Numbered from the stretch's first letter, positions 43,179-54,288 are shown. The stretch: 64,000 bases of DNA from Tubulanus polymorphus (GCF_964204645.1 NC_134028.1:13689263-13753262), one strand, 5' to 3'. Translations and numbers: made by a program. Notes: generated by a model not told the origin, from the sequence alone.

Positions 43179-43918
43179 ATGTCATACAGATCAAGAACTC
43201 CACCATCTACTCCAAATCTAACGCAAGAAAGTGAGGAGCCAGAATGTATGGATGTCAACACACCGTCACAAGAGACTGTAATAGATATAGAAGAAAAAAA
43301 TATCAAAAACTCAGGAAACATATGTTTTATTATAAACAATTAGTGTCAATTTTGGACGAAGTAATTACAACCAAACAATCAAAGATACAAGAATTACCAA
43401 AAATACCAACACCAAGTTTAAAAACATTATTAGGACTTAAAGAAAATAGAATCAAATTGAGCGGTTGTGAACTACACGAATATTTAAAATCAAAATTACT
43501 GGATCATAGAGATTTATCGAACTTTAGTGAAATAGACGCGCATTTATTTTCAGAAATTAGTGGATTGCTGATAAGCGAGTATGAAAAATTGTTAACGAAA
43601 CAAACAAATCATCTTTGGGATTTTATAATTTTTGGGAATTCCTTGAATAAAGGGTTTGTTCTTTTTCATTCGACTCAAACTATAAATATTTCATGGGCTA
43701 ATTGGGTTAAAGAAAATATACATATTAGTGTCGGGTATGAAAGAAAACTTAGAGGGATTGGGAAATTATATTCATTTAAAAAATTTCAATGATTGGGTTT
43801 ACCATTTGATACAGTTATTAATCATTTGACAGAAATCGAAAAAATGTTTGAAAATTACCCCGAAATCAAAGAATTCTGGTCGGGATTATATGATCCCAAG
43901 GATGATTTGCTTGTTTAG
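43179..43918 (+). pseudogene. Unknown Polinton protein with a W-x-x-W...IS..Y motif, copy C
   Basis: ATG 43179 gives MSYRSRTPPSTPNLTQESEE; a frameshift near 43300-43330 moves to the frame that runs 43244-43792, and another near 43792 moves to the last part ending at 43918. Central motif: FGNSLNKGFVLF ... SWANWVKENIHISVGYERKL ... LYSF. The pattern (aromatic-rich helix pairs ending in a basic helix) suggests a small DNA-binding domain, but I cannot name the family. Copy B retains only a scrap. Confidence 0.55.
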
Positions 43919-44073
43919 TTAACAATTTTTCATACTATATAGATTTTTTGTATTTGTATTATATTTACCCTAATTGCATTTTCTACTATTCTATATTCAG
44001 CTGTTGTTAATGTCACACACAGTGACAGATGTTGTATTATACTTTATTGATTCTGCATTCCACGCATACCTTA

Positions 44074-44092
44074 CCGCTCGGCTCCCGAGCGG
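44074..44092. terminator. GC-rich hairpin after the unknown gene
   Basis: CCGCTCGG-CTC-CCGAGCGG, with outer CATTCCA/TGGAATG pairing (44056-44101). In the same place copy B has the two AAGCGGTC hairpins. Confidence 0.5.
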
Positions 44093-44199
44093 CTTGGAAT
44101 GTGGAAATCGATAATGATTGTAGAATAAAATATATGTGTTTATGAAATAGTAATTCCACCAGTCGTTTCTTTGAATTTATTTTCAGTTTGAGTATTTAT

Positions 44200-44265
44200 T
44201 ATCGAGAATCCGAAATGACTTATCTGGACAGTTATAGTTACCGCTCCTATAGATAGACAATAGAG
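44200..44265 (+). promoter_or_regulatory. Conserved noncoding CCGAAATGACTTATC element, copy C
   Basis: TATCGAGAATCCGAAATGAC, CTTATCTGGACAG, GCTCCTATAGATAGACAA, GAGATATTGAATCCTAATTT; matches copy B at 24880-24970 over about 80 bases. Confidence 0.6.
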
Positions 44266-44514
44266 ATATTGAATCCTAATTTAAATAAAAAATATTAAAA
44301 AAACAATAACTTCAACTAACCAGTGAATTCTATTATATTTTTAATATTTTCTTTTCAAAAAGAGAATACTTTATATTTTGAATAGATTCAAATAGAAATT
44401 CTTTAAATTCAAATAGCTAGTATCAGTAGTCAATACTAGAATTCTTTAACTTTAACTATCTAGTATCATTTTATAATACTTATAATATTTTTCTTGCTTT
44501 TTTCTCCTATATAA

Positions 44515-45125
44515 ATGTCAAAGAAATCTAATAAGAATAATACCAACATTGAAAAAACATTAGATGATTTGGGCATTAGTGATAATAAGGATATTCCGGC
44601 CAAAATTGAAAATAATATTCAAGTTAATAACAATATTTTTATGAATACTACTTCTATTGTAAGCACCATCTTGAATTACTGATTGCTAGCGGAAAGTGTA
44701 AACAATTTTTAACTAAGATCATTACTTTTCAAGAATTAGATGCTATGAAACCAGATAAAGTAATAGAATATTTTAAGATTTATGAAGAAGCTAGATTAGC
44801 CAGAATAAATGATTCTATTTCAGATGGTATTGTCAAATGTTATTCAAAATTATGTAACCGGTTAATGTCAATTGTTGATGAAAATAAATTATATAGTGAT
44901 TTGAAAAATGACTACTTAGTTATGACTGAATTACAAAAATGGGTTGGTTACCCTTCATTCCAATTAGGATCGGTTATGACATTAGTTTCTACTGGTGTCA
45001 TAACATTTTCGAATATAAAGCCTATGGAATATAAATCAGGTAAGAACGAAACAGATGGCGCCGTACAACCAAACGGTGAAACAGAAAATGAATCAGAACA
45101 AAAATTAACTAAAGTAAATGAGTAA
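44515..45125 (+). pseudogene. Conserved hydrophobic-tail protein, copy C
   Basis: ATG 44515 behind a T6 run and CTATATAA. Frameshift near 44632 in a T-run, after which the frame is open to 45125 with YCKHHLELLIASGKC, DLKNDYLVMTELQKWVGY and the hydrophobic LGSVMTLVSTGVITFSNI. Confidence 0.75.
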
Positions 45126-45488
45126 TGGTCCGTACACGCACAGTGACGTTACGAAAAAGGCTAGATCTGAGAAACAAATTAAATGGGCAAGAGAATTAGG
45201 TAAAGATCTGCACAATTAAAAAGAGCTAAGAAAAAGAAATTAACTGATATAAATGAATCACAGAAATTATCTGATATTGATTCGAATGATAATCCATCTG
45301 ATTCTTCTAATAGTGGAAGAAATAATTACTTATATATTACAATTGGGTTAATCACAATTATTATATTCTCCGGTGTAATATATAAATGCAAATTCAATAA
45401 TGATTCTGATGATAAACCTATTATACCAGAAAATAAATCAAATCATAAAGTCATTGAAACTAAATCTAAATTATTATTAATGGATTAA
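45118..45488 (+). pseudogene. Small basic membrane protein, copy C
   Basis: ATG at 45118 overlaps the previous frame. ARSEKQIKWARELGK is kept, then a one-base loss near 45205 breaks the frame before the membrane span (YITIGLITIIIFSG near 45335). Confidence 0.7.
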
Positions 45489-45523
45489 ATAAAATTTATT
45501 ATTAATGCATTAAATAAAATAAG

Positions 45524-46598
45524 ATGAAAAAAGAACAATATTTAAGAGAGTTATATTATAACCCAGAAAGTGAAGTATCATATTCTAGCGTTTCGGAATT
45601 ATGGGATAAAATTAAATCTGATAAAGAAAAAGGTAATATAAAATATAGTGAATTAAAATCATGGCTACAAAATCAACCAACATATCAAATCCACAAGAAA
45701 ATGGATAACACTTATTTAACAAGAAAAGTTATGGTTTCATATATCAATCAACAATGGCAAGCTGATTTAATTGATATGAAGAACTTAGAGGAATATAACA
45801 AAGGATATTTCTGGATACTGAATATTATAGACATATTCAGTCGATACGCATGGTCAATTCCAATCAAAAATAAAACTGGTATAGAAGTGACAAATGCTTT
45901 TAAATTAATATTTAAAGAACCTATTCCAGATAAGATACAATTTGATGAAGGTAAGGAATTCTATAACAAACATTTTAAAAAACTATTATCTGATAACGAT
46001 GAAGAATATTTTTCAACACACTCAGATAAAAATCTATTATAGAAAGATTGAAAACTAGAATGTGGAAATATTTTACTGCTAATGAAACATATAAATATAT
46101 CGATGTGTTAGATGATTTAGTGAAAGGTTATAATAATTCTAAACATACTTCTATAAATATGAAACCTATACAAGCTAGAAAAGAAGATAATTCAGAAATA
46201 GTATTGAATAATTTATATGGTGCATTTGTTACACATGATTTTGGTGAACCTAGATTTAAAATTGGACAACACGTTAGAATATCTAAATATAGAAAAACTT
46301 TTTATAAAGGTTATACCCCAAATTTTACTGAAGAAATATTCAAGATTAAAAAGATAATACTAACTAAACCTTTTGTTTATAAACTAGAAGATATAAAAGA
46401 TGAAGAAATATTAGGTTATTTCTATGAACAAGAATTATCACTTGCACCAAATCCAGATGAAATAGAATACAAAATAGAAAAAGTATTGAAAACAAAAACT
46501 CTTAAAGGAAAAAGTATTCTTTGGTGAAATATAAAGGGTATAAGGATAAATTTAATGAATGGATTTTATCTAGTAAAATTAAAAGAATAAATGAATAA
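45524..46598 (+). pseudogene. INT: Polinton integrase with chromodomain, copy C
   Basis: First 172 residues open (QWQADLIDMKN and IQFDEGKEF give two catalytic Asp), then a small deletion near 46030 that removes and shifts the region around the catalytic Glu; second frame 46048-46527; another shift near 46513 inside the chromodomain. The end overlaps the ATPase start. Confidence 0.88.
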
Positions 46599-47206
46599 AG
46601 ATTTATTTATATTTGAACCACATAATATGTTAGTTACTGGAGTAACAAACTGTGGTAAAACACATTTATTTCATATTAAATTTGTTAGAAACTATTTATA
46701 AGAATCATTTTGATAATATAATATTATTTTGTCCTACTTATGAAATGAATAAAACATATAATAGGGATATAGTTAAGATAAAAAAGTTTATTATATTAGA
46801 TCCTAAAACAGTAAAAGAAAATTTAGATAATTGTATTAAAACAGCAATTGATATTTATAAAGGATCAAATACATTATTCATTATAGATGATTGCGCAAAT
46901 TTACATGATTCAAAAGTTAGAGAAAGTGAGTTATGTTATCTAGCTTTCTCTGGGAGACATTTCGGGATAACAAAATGGGTTTTAAATCAAAAATATAATT
47001 CAATTGTTTAAGATTTTAGGGAGAATATAAGATTTCTAGTTTTATTTTATAACAAAAATAGAAAATCTATGCAACAATCATTGGAAGAAAATCAAATTAT
47101 ACCTACTGAGTTACATGATGAATATATGCATAAATTAAAGAATAATAAAGGTTCAAAATTATTACTGTGACTACAATTTCCATATGAATATAAATTTATA
47201 AAATAA
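46591..47206 (+). pseudogene. ATPase: Packaging ATPase, copy C
   Basis: GVTNCGKT then a 4-base duplication near 46664 shifts the frame; TLFIIDDC and FSGRHFGIT follow; TAA at 47008-47010 and TGA at 47167-47169. Confidence 0.88.
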
Positions 47207-47210
47207 AATG

Positions 47211-47337
47211 AGAATAATTATTCTAAAACTATTTATATATTTATTATTAAGGCACTAGACGTACTAAGCCTACTAATTTTTATTTTATCGTTATTGAAAC
47301 AGTAATATATAATAAATAGTTTTATAATAATTATTCT
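47211..47337. terminator. Inverted repeat between convergent genes, copy C
   Basis: Arms 47211-47236 and 47312-47337 (AGAATAATTATTCTAAAACT... and complement, one mismatch), loop about 75 bases. The right arm overlaps the 3' end of the minus-strand gene. Confidence 0.5.
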
Positions 47338-47708
47338 AATTTTGTTTCTAATACATTTGTAAATTTATCTTTGTTTATATCAAATTCATCATAAGTCTTT
47401 GGTATATCTATTGATTCTAGTCGAGCCATCATTAAACTATAATCAGAAGGCATATTAATTTTTTCTCCTATTTTTCAAAGTATTTATCAAAATCATAATA
47501 ATAAAAAATCAATATCATATCCAAAATTATTTATCAGATAAGTTGAATCTTTTTTTCTCAAATAAAATAATTTATACATTTGATCAAGATAATCGTTTGC
47601 ATAATCTTGAAATTTACTAAATAACAAATTATAGAATATTTCATATTGTTTATTATAATCATTAAAATTTTTGATATATTCTATTGGGTTATTTAACAAT
47701 GGTAACAT
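47331..47708 (-). pseudogene. Unknown small helical protein, copy C
   Basis: ATG 47708; MLPLLNNPIEYIKNFND then a predicted helical Tyr/Phe/Lys-rich body; the frame breaks near 47480-47493 and a second piece (PSDYSLMMARLESIDIPKTY) runs to TAA at 47331. No family recognised. Last gene of the minus block. Confidence 0.45.
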
Positions 47709-47731
47709 ACCCACCTTTTTATAAACACTAA

Positions 47732-48457
47732 TTAGATGTAATTTTGATTTATAATGAGTAATTTAATCAACAGGTTCAATTTCATTATTTTTTTAAAATC
47801 ACATATTAATTCTTTTTCATGTTCTATGTGCCCCTTAGATTTTTTATGTTTAGAAAAATTACTTTTAGTAATATCTAAATTACAAATGTTACAATGTTTT
47901 TTAGAATCATCAATTATTTCATTATCTGTTATATCATTATCATTAGTTTCAATTGGGTTAACATTGTTTATAAAATTATCTTTTATATTACTATCAGATA
48001 TATTATTATCATTATTCAATTCATTTATAGTCTTATTCTTATTTTTCTTATGCTTAAGTGAATTAAGATGAGTTGCCCAATTCTTATAACTTTTATACTG
48101 TTTACATACGTCACAATATTTTTCCTTTGACTTTTTGGTTTTGATATCATATGTAGAGGGTATATTATAAGATGTAGATGCTGTTACATCTTCTATTTTA
48201 GTTTCAATATTATTACTATCTTCTATTTTAGTTTCAATATTATCTTCTATTTTAGATTCAATATCATTCTTATCTTCTATTTTAGGTTCAATATTATTTT
48301 CTATTTTAGTTTCAATATTCTTATCTATTTCACTTATTCTATATTTGAATTGATTAAAGAATTCTCCAAAATAATTACTATATTCATAAGGTAATATATA
48401 ATATATATCTGTTATCATTTCACTTGGAGTTTGTATTTCATATATTCCACCTTCCAT
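47732..48457 (-). CDS. Two-C2H2 zinc-finger protein with Glu/Lys repeats, copy C
   Basis: 241 residues, open. N-terminal tyrosine-rich part (DIYYILPYEYSNYFGEF), then repeats of IETKIED-type units (about 50-90), then two zinc fingers: CDVCKQYKSYKNWATHLNSLKH (about 120-141, C2H2) and CNICNLDITKSNFSKHKKSKGH (about 192-213). The fingers resemble those at the N-terminus of the element's own polymerase. Possible roles are DNA binding at the termini or regulation; not shown. No T-run promoter; ATATAATAAATG abuts the start. Confidence 0.65.
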   Translation of the reverse strand: MEGGIYEIQTPSEMITDIYYILPYEYSNYFGEFFNQFKYRISEIDKNIETKIENNIEPKIEDKNDIESKIEDNIETKIEDSNNIETKIEDVTASTSYNIPSTYDIKTKKSKEKYCDVCKQYKSYKNWATHLNSLKHKKNKNKTINELNNDNNISDSNIKDNFINNVNPIETNDNDITDNEIIDDSKKHCNICNLDITKSNFSKHKKSKGHIEHEKELICDFKKIMKLNLLIKLLIINQNYI

Positions 48458-48518
48458 TTATTATATAAATGTTTATTAAAATTAAAATTTAAGTTAAAAT
48501 TTAAATATTTCATAACAC

Positions 48519-49775
48519 TTAATACATAACACTATTTAGTTGAGAATTTACAATATTTAATTGCGCGTCAGATATGATGTAAATGTGCATTTTAAAATTT
48601 TAAGCTTCCGTTTTTCTTTGTCATGAATAATTGTATCCCATCTTTAGTGTTCTGTAGTTTTTTCCCAGAACTATGTAATGAATTATCCTCTGTTGTTCTA
48701 AAATCTAACCATAATGCATATTTATTACCGGTATAATAATCAATTTGATTAATATTACAATTTTCAGATGATTTTACTTTTTCATTCATAAAATGTTTTC
48801 TAATTTCTGGCCATTGATCTATCATTCTCATTCCTTGACAGAATATTTTTTTTGCTATTCCTTCGATAGTTATTTCTACTTTTGTTATTTCAGGATTATA
48901 ATACTTATCAACCTGTATTGCGCAATTAGAATATGTTGCAATAGTAAACAATATTAATATACCTTTAATAGATCCTCTTGGGAAGTTAATATTCTCATTA
49001 ATTATTTCATCAATTGCATTAATAGTAACAGTTTTAAATTTATCAATATAATCATATAATAATAAAAATCCTTGATTGTATTGAGTTTGAATTGTGTTAG
49101 CAATATTTTCATCAGTTACTGTATCATATTCCAAACATATATTCGATAATTTATAACCAATATCTTTAACAACGTTAGATAATAAAATTTCATTTACAGG
49201 AGCAAATGTTATTTCGAATATAACATCTTCTTGAATTGCATATTTATATAAAGTGCATTATTATTTATCAATTCAATATCTAATGGAATTTCATATTTGC
49301 TTCCTTAAATTTGCTTGCTCTTTTTAATCAAATTATCTACGTCATTAGCTACTACTGCATTATTGGCTTCAGATCTTAGTTTATTTTGGTTTTCTGATTG
49401 GATGCCTTGAAATATCATATTATTTCTATTTTCTTTAGTTAACCATAACTCTTTATAATGCATAAATAAATTATAATCATCTAATGAGAAAACTGTTTCT
49501 GGACCAATCTATATAGTTAATTTTTTAATCAAATATCTTCCAACATTATCAACAACATAATTATTATTATTACCAGTTACTTTTATATCGGCTGATAAAT
49601 AAATACTATTTGGAACATAAAAAGTATTTTGTGTTAATCGAGGAATTCTAACATATAAAGTTTCATCAGGATTAATATTAGAAGGATTATTGGTAATTAT
49701 ATGATGAGATCTTTCTGCTTTAATAGCATTAGATATTCTAGAATTCTTAGAAGGACTTATATAACTCCCACTCAT
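48519..49775 (-). pseudogene. MCP: Major capsid protein, copy C
   Basis: ATG 49775 behind the T7/9-nt promoter. Open from 49775 to 49509 (VDNVGRYLIKKLTI), broken by a stop at about 49507 and frameshifts near 49310 and 49250, then open 49134-48592. A one-base addition near 48588-48592 cuts off the conserved tail that would end at 48519. Confidence 0.88.
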
Positions 49776-49791
49776 TTATTTAACAAAAAAA
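49776..49791 (-). promoter_or_regulatory. T-run/TAAATG promoter of capsid gene, copy C
   Basis: On the minus strand T7 (49791-49785), spacer GTTAAATAA (9 nt), ATG 49775. Confidence 0.55.
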
Positions 49792-49795
49792 TTAA

Positions 49796-51524
49796 TTATT
49801 TATTTTTTATCATATTCACTAAACCAAAAATAATTGCACTTACAACTGTGATTAAAAATAAAATAATATGTTCAGCAGCAAAGTTAATAATGTTTCCTGC
49901 AGATTTCAATATAAAACCAACAATTGCAACAACTCCGGGTAATGCTGCAGCAGATTTTTTAGATAGTTCCCATAAATATTTTGCTAATTTTTTTAAACCA
50001 TCCTTAACTTTATCTTTTAACTTTATCTTGTATAGAATTATTATCATTCGGGGGTTTATCTGGTTTATTAGAATTTGGTGTAGATTTCAATGAATTTGAT
50101 ATAGCTAAACCAATTGTTGTAAATACCATAGTTACAGTTGTTAGAATTGAAAGAATTGTTATACCTTCTAACTTAAATAATAATTTTATTCAATCTTTCA
50201 ATGATATTTCAGAATTTGGTTTTATTGTCAACTCTTTAAAAATAACTTTTAATCTATTAATATTATAATCATATGATTTTAATAATAATTTAATTTCTTC
50301 TTTCTGTAATTCTATGTTATATTTTAAATCATCTTTTTCGTTTTCTTAACGTAATTCTTTTTGCCTATATTCTATTTCATCAATTACTTGACGTTCTAAA
50401 TCAGACTTTAATTGTTCTATTTCTTTATTTTTATCAGTCAATTCTTTTTCTAAAAATCTAATTTTAATATCTATTTTACTTTTTTTCATGCGCAATTTTA
50501 TCAGCTGATTCTTGCATACCTTTAATTTCTCTACGTGCTTGTTCAGGAAATGCTTCTAATTCATCATCAGTTAAATCAAATAATCCTTTTACTAGTAAAG
50601 ATTGTATTCGATTTATTCCAGTTTCAGCACCGGGTGTATCTAAAACACTATTCATCTCTTCTTCAAATGAATTCATTGTATCCAGTAAGTTATCTGAACG
50701 TTTTCCTAATTGTAATTGGCTTGAACAATTATCAATTTGTTGAATATCTCTTCTCGATGTTTCGGTTGTTGAAGATTTTAATTTATCTAATCGATCTGCA
50801 TACTCTTCCATTTCTGGATAACATCAGTAGGATTTGGATTTGGATTTTTAAATGGTGAATATTTGTTAATATCAATATTCTTAATTGGTTCTTCTTCATT
50901 TATTCTATCGATTGCATTCCATATAATTCTGAGAAATTCTGTGCCGCCCTTTGAACGTTCAATTGTAGATCTTGCTAGCATTCCAGGTTCAAATATATTT
51001 TCTTGTCCCATTCTAGATAATTGTATTGATGCAGTTTTGTTATTTAATTCAACATTATAATACTATGAATCATTTTTAAATTCTAAATTATTCATGAAAA
51101 ATTTGTCATCTTCTAAAATTTGCATTACAACACCTTCTGAATCAATTTCATCTATTACAACTTTTGGTAATAATTCGTTAACAATTGTATCTATTAATCT
51201 ACTTTTCATTCCATACAACTGGTCTTTCAAATAAGGATCAGTTGTATTTACTAATTTATTCATTAAATCTTTTCTAAATGTAATGGGTTTAATAACTTTC
51301 CTTTCGGGAGCTGTCATATATTCTTCACGCGTTTTATAATCAATTACACCATCATCTTCATCAGCTAAACTAGAATTATATGATGGATCATCATCTTGAC
51401 CTAAATTAGTATTTTAAGCTGATTCATCATCATTATCAATATTAGTTTCATTAAAATCAGGTTGTTGTTCATCACTTATACCGGGGGCGTCACCAAAAGT
51501 ATCCATTGGAATATCTTCTTCCAT
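49796..51524 (-). pseudogene. Coiled-coil/membrane protein, copy C (different N-terminal domain)
   Basis: ATG 51524. After the acidic N-terminus (stop near 51416), the region 51320-50870 encodes a domain absent from copies A and B: ERKVIKPITFRKDLMNKL, YGMKSRLIDTIVNELLPK, ILEDDKFFMNNLEF and RMGQENIFEPGMLARSTIER. The coiled coil and Gly/Ala-rich membrane tail (SAAALPG.., FAAEHIILFLITVVSAIIF) match A and B. Breaks near 51062, 50820, 50470, 50350 and 50030. Confidence 0.78.
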
Positions 51525-52806
51525 TTATATAATAAAAAATTGAATTTAAAATATAATATTCCTCCGTTTACAATTCCTATACAAGTTATAGCTAATTTAG
51601 CATTTTCATGGGATTTATTATCATCATTTAGTTTAATTATTTCATTTTGAATATTATCAGTTCTAATATTTTCTGATGTAGTATAATCCGGTTTAGAATC
51701 ATTATTCAATTTAATATTCTTAGTTTTAGTTTCTGTTGATTGAATATGTTTTTTATTTTTTTCACCTTCCATTAATTTTGGAGCTGTCATAATCTTTTTA
51801 TTTATATCATTTAATCCAAATGAATTATTTATTGTTGCAGTCTTAATTAGATTATTATTACCAATTATATTTCCCATCTTTAATACTAAATCATTAGAAA
51901 TGATTAATAGATTAGGGCCTATACAATAACTTAATCTAATATGTGATTTATCTAAATAATTTTGATATCTTACAATGTTTTCTGGAATCGATCTATTTTT
52001 ATCATTATGAATAGAATCTTCAAATAATACTTTAAATTGTTTCTGCGCATCAAATGAAGTGTTATCATAAAATACATATCAAATAAGTTCTAATAGATTG
52101 ATTCATTCTTTGTATTCCAGCTTTAGTAAAACCTTCACTATTTTCTAAAATGAAATTAATCCATCCATTATTGTTTTGTTGTTGTATATTATTATAATAT
52201 TTTGGTAATTCATTCCAATTTAGTGTTCTTATATCTGTATTTGTCATTATTTTTCCAAATTCTTTAGTATATAATATTCCTATTCCTAATCCACCCTCTA
52301 AAATCATTATTTGAATTAATATTAAATTCATTACATGTTTTATAAAACTTAGAAAAATTAATATTATCATTCAATTCTTTAAAATATTTTGAACCTGGTA
52401 AAGGACATTCTTATTCATCTAATATTAATTTTCTTTGAAAATAAGTATGAAATCTAAAACGAGATAACATCAATGGTAAACTTGGTTTATTTAAATGATC
52501 ATTCCAACTAATTCCACATCCTGTTGTTGCGCAATAAACAGCAAAATTTAATTGGTTCTGCCAATACTTCATATTAGATTTTAATAACCATTGTTTTGCC
52601 TCATTTAAATTTTTAAAATTAATTACGTAAACATTGAATATATTTTCCACCTGAATATTATAATTATTAGTTTCAGTAACATAAATTTCTAAATTAGTTA
52701 ATGAATTTAAAACTAAATTTTTATATGTAATACTTGTGTTAAAATCTATAGCAGGAATATTATATTTAATTGATTTATTATATTGGAAAGCTTTTGGAAA
52801 CCCCAT
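51476..52806 (-). pseudogene. Conserved Polinton virion-type protein, copy C
   Basis: ATG 52806. Open to TAA at 52411 with NFAVYCATTGCGISWNDHLN and MLSRFRFHTYFQRK, then frame changes near 52330-52290 and 52080, then the C-terminal part seen in copy A (from 51877). The copy A stop codon is lost, so the last frame reads into the next gene to 51476. Family is common in invertebrate Polintons; function unknown. Confidence 0.75.
51525..51540 (-). promoter_or_regulatory. T-run/TAAATG promoter of coiled-coil gene, copy C
   Basis: T6 (51539-51534), spacer ATTATATAA (9 nt), ATG 51524; matches the block before 589 in copy A. Confidence 0.5.
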
Positions 52807-52822
52807 TCATATAATTAAGAAA

Positions 52823-53253
52823 TTAATAATTTATTAATTCTTTTAACAATTTATCTTGTTCTTCAACTGTTATATGGCCATTTAAACTTATTATATAATC
52901 TAGTGTATTTTTCAATTTATTAATTTCTTTTATATTAGTTTTAATTTTTTCTTTATTACTTTTTATATTTAATTTTGAACTTATACCAGTTAAAACACTT
53001 GAACTTAAACCTAATACACCAATTGATATAGCTAAAGGTGTTAATGGTGAAAATATTGCTAGAAATGTTATTAACTAATTGTAACTGAACCACTGATAAT
53101 AAAATAATATATAATTTCATTTTTAAAATATTTTTTCTTTTTTATCTTTAAGTCACTTTCAAATTATAATATTTGTTTTTCTAAATATGTTTTTAATTTA
53201 GTTTTATCTATATCATGAGGAATAATATCAATATTATCAACTTTATCATCCAT
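52823..53253 (-). pseudogene. Small membrane/coiled-coil protein, copy C
   Basis: ATG 53253 behind a T8 run and 9-nt spacer. MDDKVDNIDIIPHDIDKTKL, then TAA near 53160 and a frameshift near 53080; the last part has a hydrophobic segment (FLAIFSPLTPLAISIGVLGL) and a Lys/Glu-rich helix ending at 52823. Too broken to appear as a long open frame. Confidence 0.5.
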
Positions 53254-53270
53254 TTATTTAGCAAAAAAAA
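53254..53270 (-). promoter_or_regulatory. T-run/TAAATG promoter
   Basis: T8, spacer GCTAAATAA (9 nt), ATG 53253. Confidence 0.55.
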
Positions 53271-53273
53271 TTA

Positions 53274-53696
53274 CTAATTAGTAAATTTATAAGCAACAAA
53301 TGTAAAAAAAACTGTTCCACCTAAAATCCAAATTATTTCATATTTCTGTTGTTCTTTACTTGGGGTATAATAATCTGATAAATTAGGTTTGTATAGATGT
53401 AATTTTTCTTTATTGGTTACTGCGTTATATAAACTCATTGCATCATCGACTGATTGAAAATCTCTATGTGAAATCTTCTGATCATATAATTCCTTGTTAA
53501 TATAATCCATATAGTTTTGTCTCTTTTCTCTATATTCTTCTGCAGCTTTATTGTATTTCTCTAATGCTAAGTTATGTCTTTTTTGTTCTGATAATGATCC
53601 ATTTTTATCAATATGCTTAAATAAATAACCACCACCAGTAAATGCTAAAGCGTTAACAATTGCCGATCCTATAATAGTTATAATTGCAGAAGCCAT
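53274..53696 (-). CDS. Conserved two-ended membrane protein of Polintons, copy C
   Basis: 140 residues, intact. Gly/Ala-rich hydrophobic N-terminus (IITIIGSAIVNALAFTGGGYLF), a central charged coiled coil (RHNLALEKYNKAAEEYREKR), the block FQSVDDAMSLYNAVTN and LSDYYTPSKEQQ, then a C-terminal membrane span (IIWILGGTVFFTFVAY). I recognise this pattern as a recurrent Polinton-linked protein of unknown function. Strong start: T7 plus 9-nt spacer before ATG. Confidence 0.75.
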   Translation of the reverse strand: MASAIITIIGSAIVNALAFTGGGYLFKHIDKNGSLSEQKRHNLALEKYNKAAEEYREKRQNYMDYINKELYDQKISHRDFQSVDDAMSLYNAVTNKEKLHLYKPNLSDYYTPSKEQQKYEIIWILGGTVFFTFVAYKFTN

Positions 53697-53712
53697 TTAT
53701 TTAGCAAAAAAA
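53697..53712 (-). promoter_or_regulatory. T-run/TAAATG promoter
   Basis: T7 (53712-53706), spacer GCTAAATAA (9 nt), ATG 53696. Confidence 0.6.
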
Positions 53713-53720
53713 TTATGCAT

Positions 53721-53843
53721 TTATATGGGAGGAATATTTGTTTGTTTTTCCAAATAATCAATAGTTAAATTAGATAAAGTAACTGCTAATGTTAATTTTA
53801 AAATATCATTTATATCAAATCTATCAACATTAACACTTCCCAT
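53721..53843 (-). CDS. Very small protein (40 aa), copy C
   Basis: ATG 53843 two bases after the previous stop: MGSVNVDRFDINDILKLTLA, then one short hydrophobic helix and IDYLEKQTNIPPI. No promoter block of its own, so read from the upstream transcript. May equally be the second half of the 53845-53943 frame after a frameshift. Confidence 0.4.
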   Translation of the reverse strand: MGSVNVDRFDINDILKLTLAVTLSNLTIDYLEKQTNIPPI

Positions 53844-53844
53844 T

Positions 53845-53943
53845 TTAAATACTTTTTTTTAATACCATTGAATAACCAACAGTTCCAACTGAAAATAATG
53901 CTCCATTATATAATCCAGTTATTATCCACTTATTACCACTCAT
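53845..53943 (-). CDS. Micro-membrane protein (32 aa), copy C
   Basis: ATG 53943 behind a T7/9-nt promoter. Contains one hydrophobic stretch (WIITGLYNGALFSVGTVGYS). Its size suggests either a real micro-protein or a truncated one ending in an A8 run where a shift could have occurred. Confidence 0.45.
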   Translation of the reverse strand: MSGNKWIITGLYNGALFSVGTVGYSMVLKKSI

Positions 53944-53959
53944 TTATTTATCAAAAAAA
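53944..53959 (-). promoter_or_regulatory. T-run/TAAATG promoter
   Basis: T7 (53959-53953), spacer GATAAATAA (9 nt), ATG 53943. Confidence 0.55.
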
Positions 53960-53976
53960 TTACTATTTTCAAAATA

Positions 53977-54272
53977 TTAAGTTATCTTAGTTATGATTAT
54001 TTCAACATTTATTTCATTACTACTTTTATGATTATCATATATTTTGGATAATATGTTTTTAATATCATCAATAATTCCATCTTCATTTAATTCATAATAT
54101 TCTAAAGGCGTTTTAATTAAATCAATTACTTTTTCTATATTATAATTTTCTTTATTAATCATTGATGCATTGTTTTTATATCAGTAATTACATCATTTAG
54201 TTTAATTCTCATTTCTTTACCATGTTTAAAATCAAACCCAAAACATATACTTGGTCCAACAGTTATATTCAT
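53977..54272 (-). pseudogene. Small conserved acidic protein, copy C
   Basis: ATG 54272 opens MNITVGPSICFGFDFKHGKE and ends at a TGA near 54160, where a one-base shift leads to the open frame 54162-53977 (MINKENYNIEKVIDLIK). The plus-strand counterpart at 39191-39396 lacks the middle. Unknown function. Confidence 0.5.
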
Positions 54273-54288
54273 TTATATATCAAAAAAA
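54273..54288 (-). promoter_or_regulatory. T-run/TAAATG promoter
   Basis: T7 (54288-54282), spacer GATATATAA (9 nt), ATG 54272. Confidence 0.55.
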
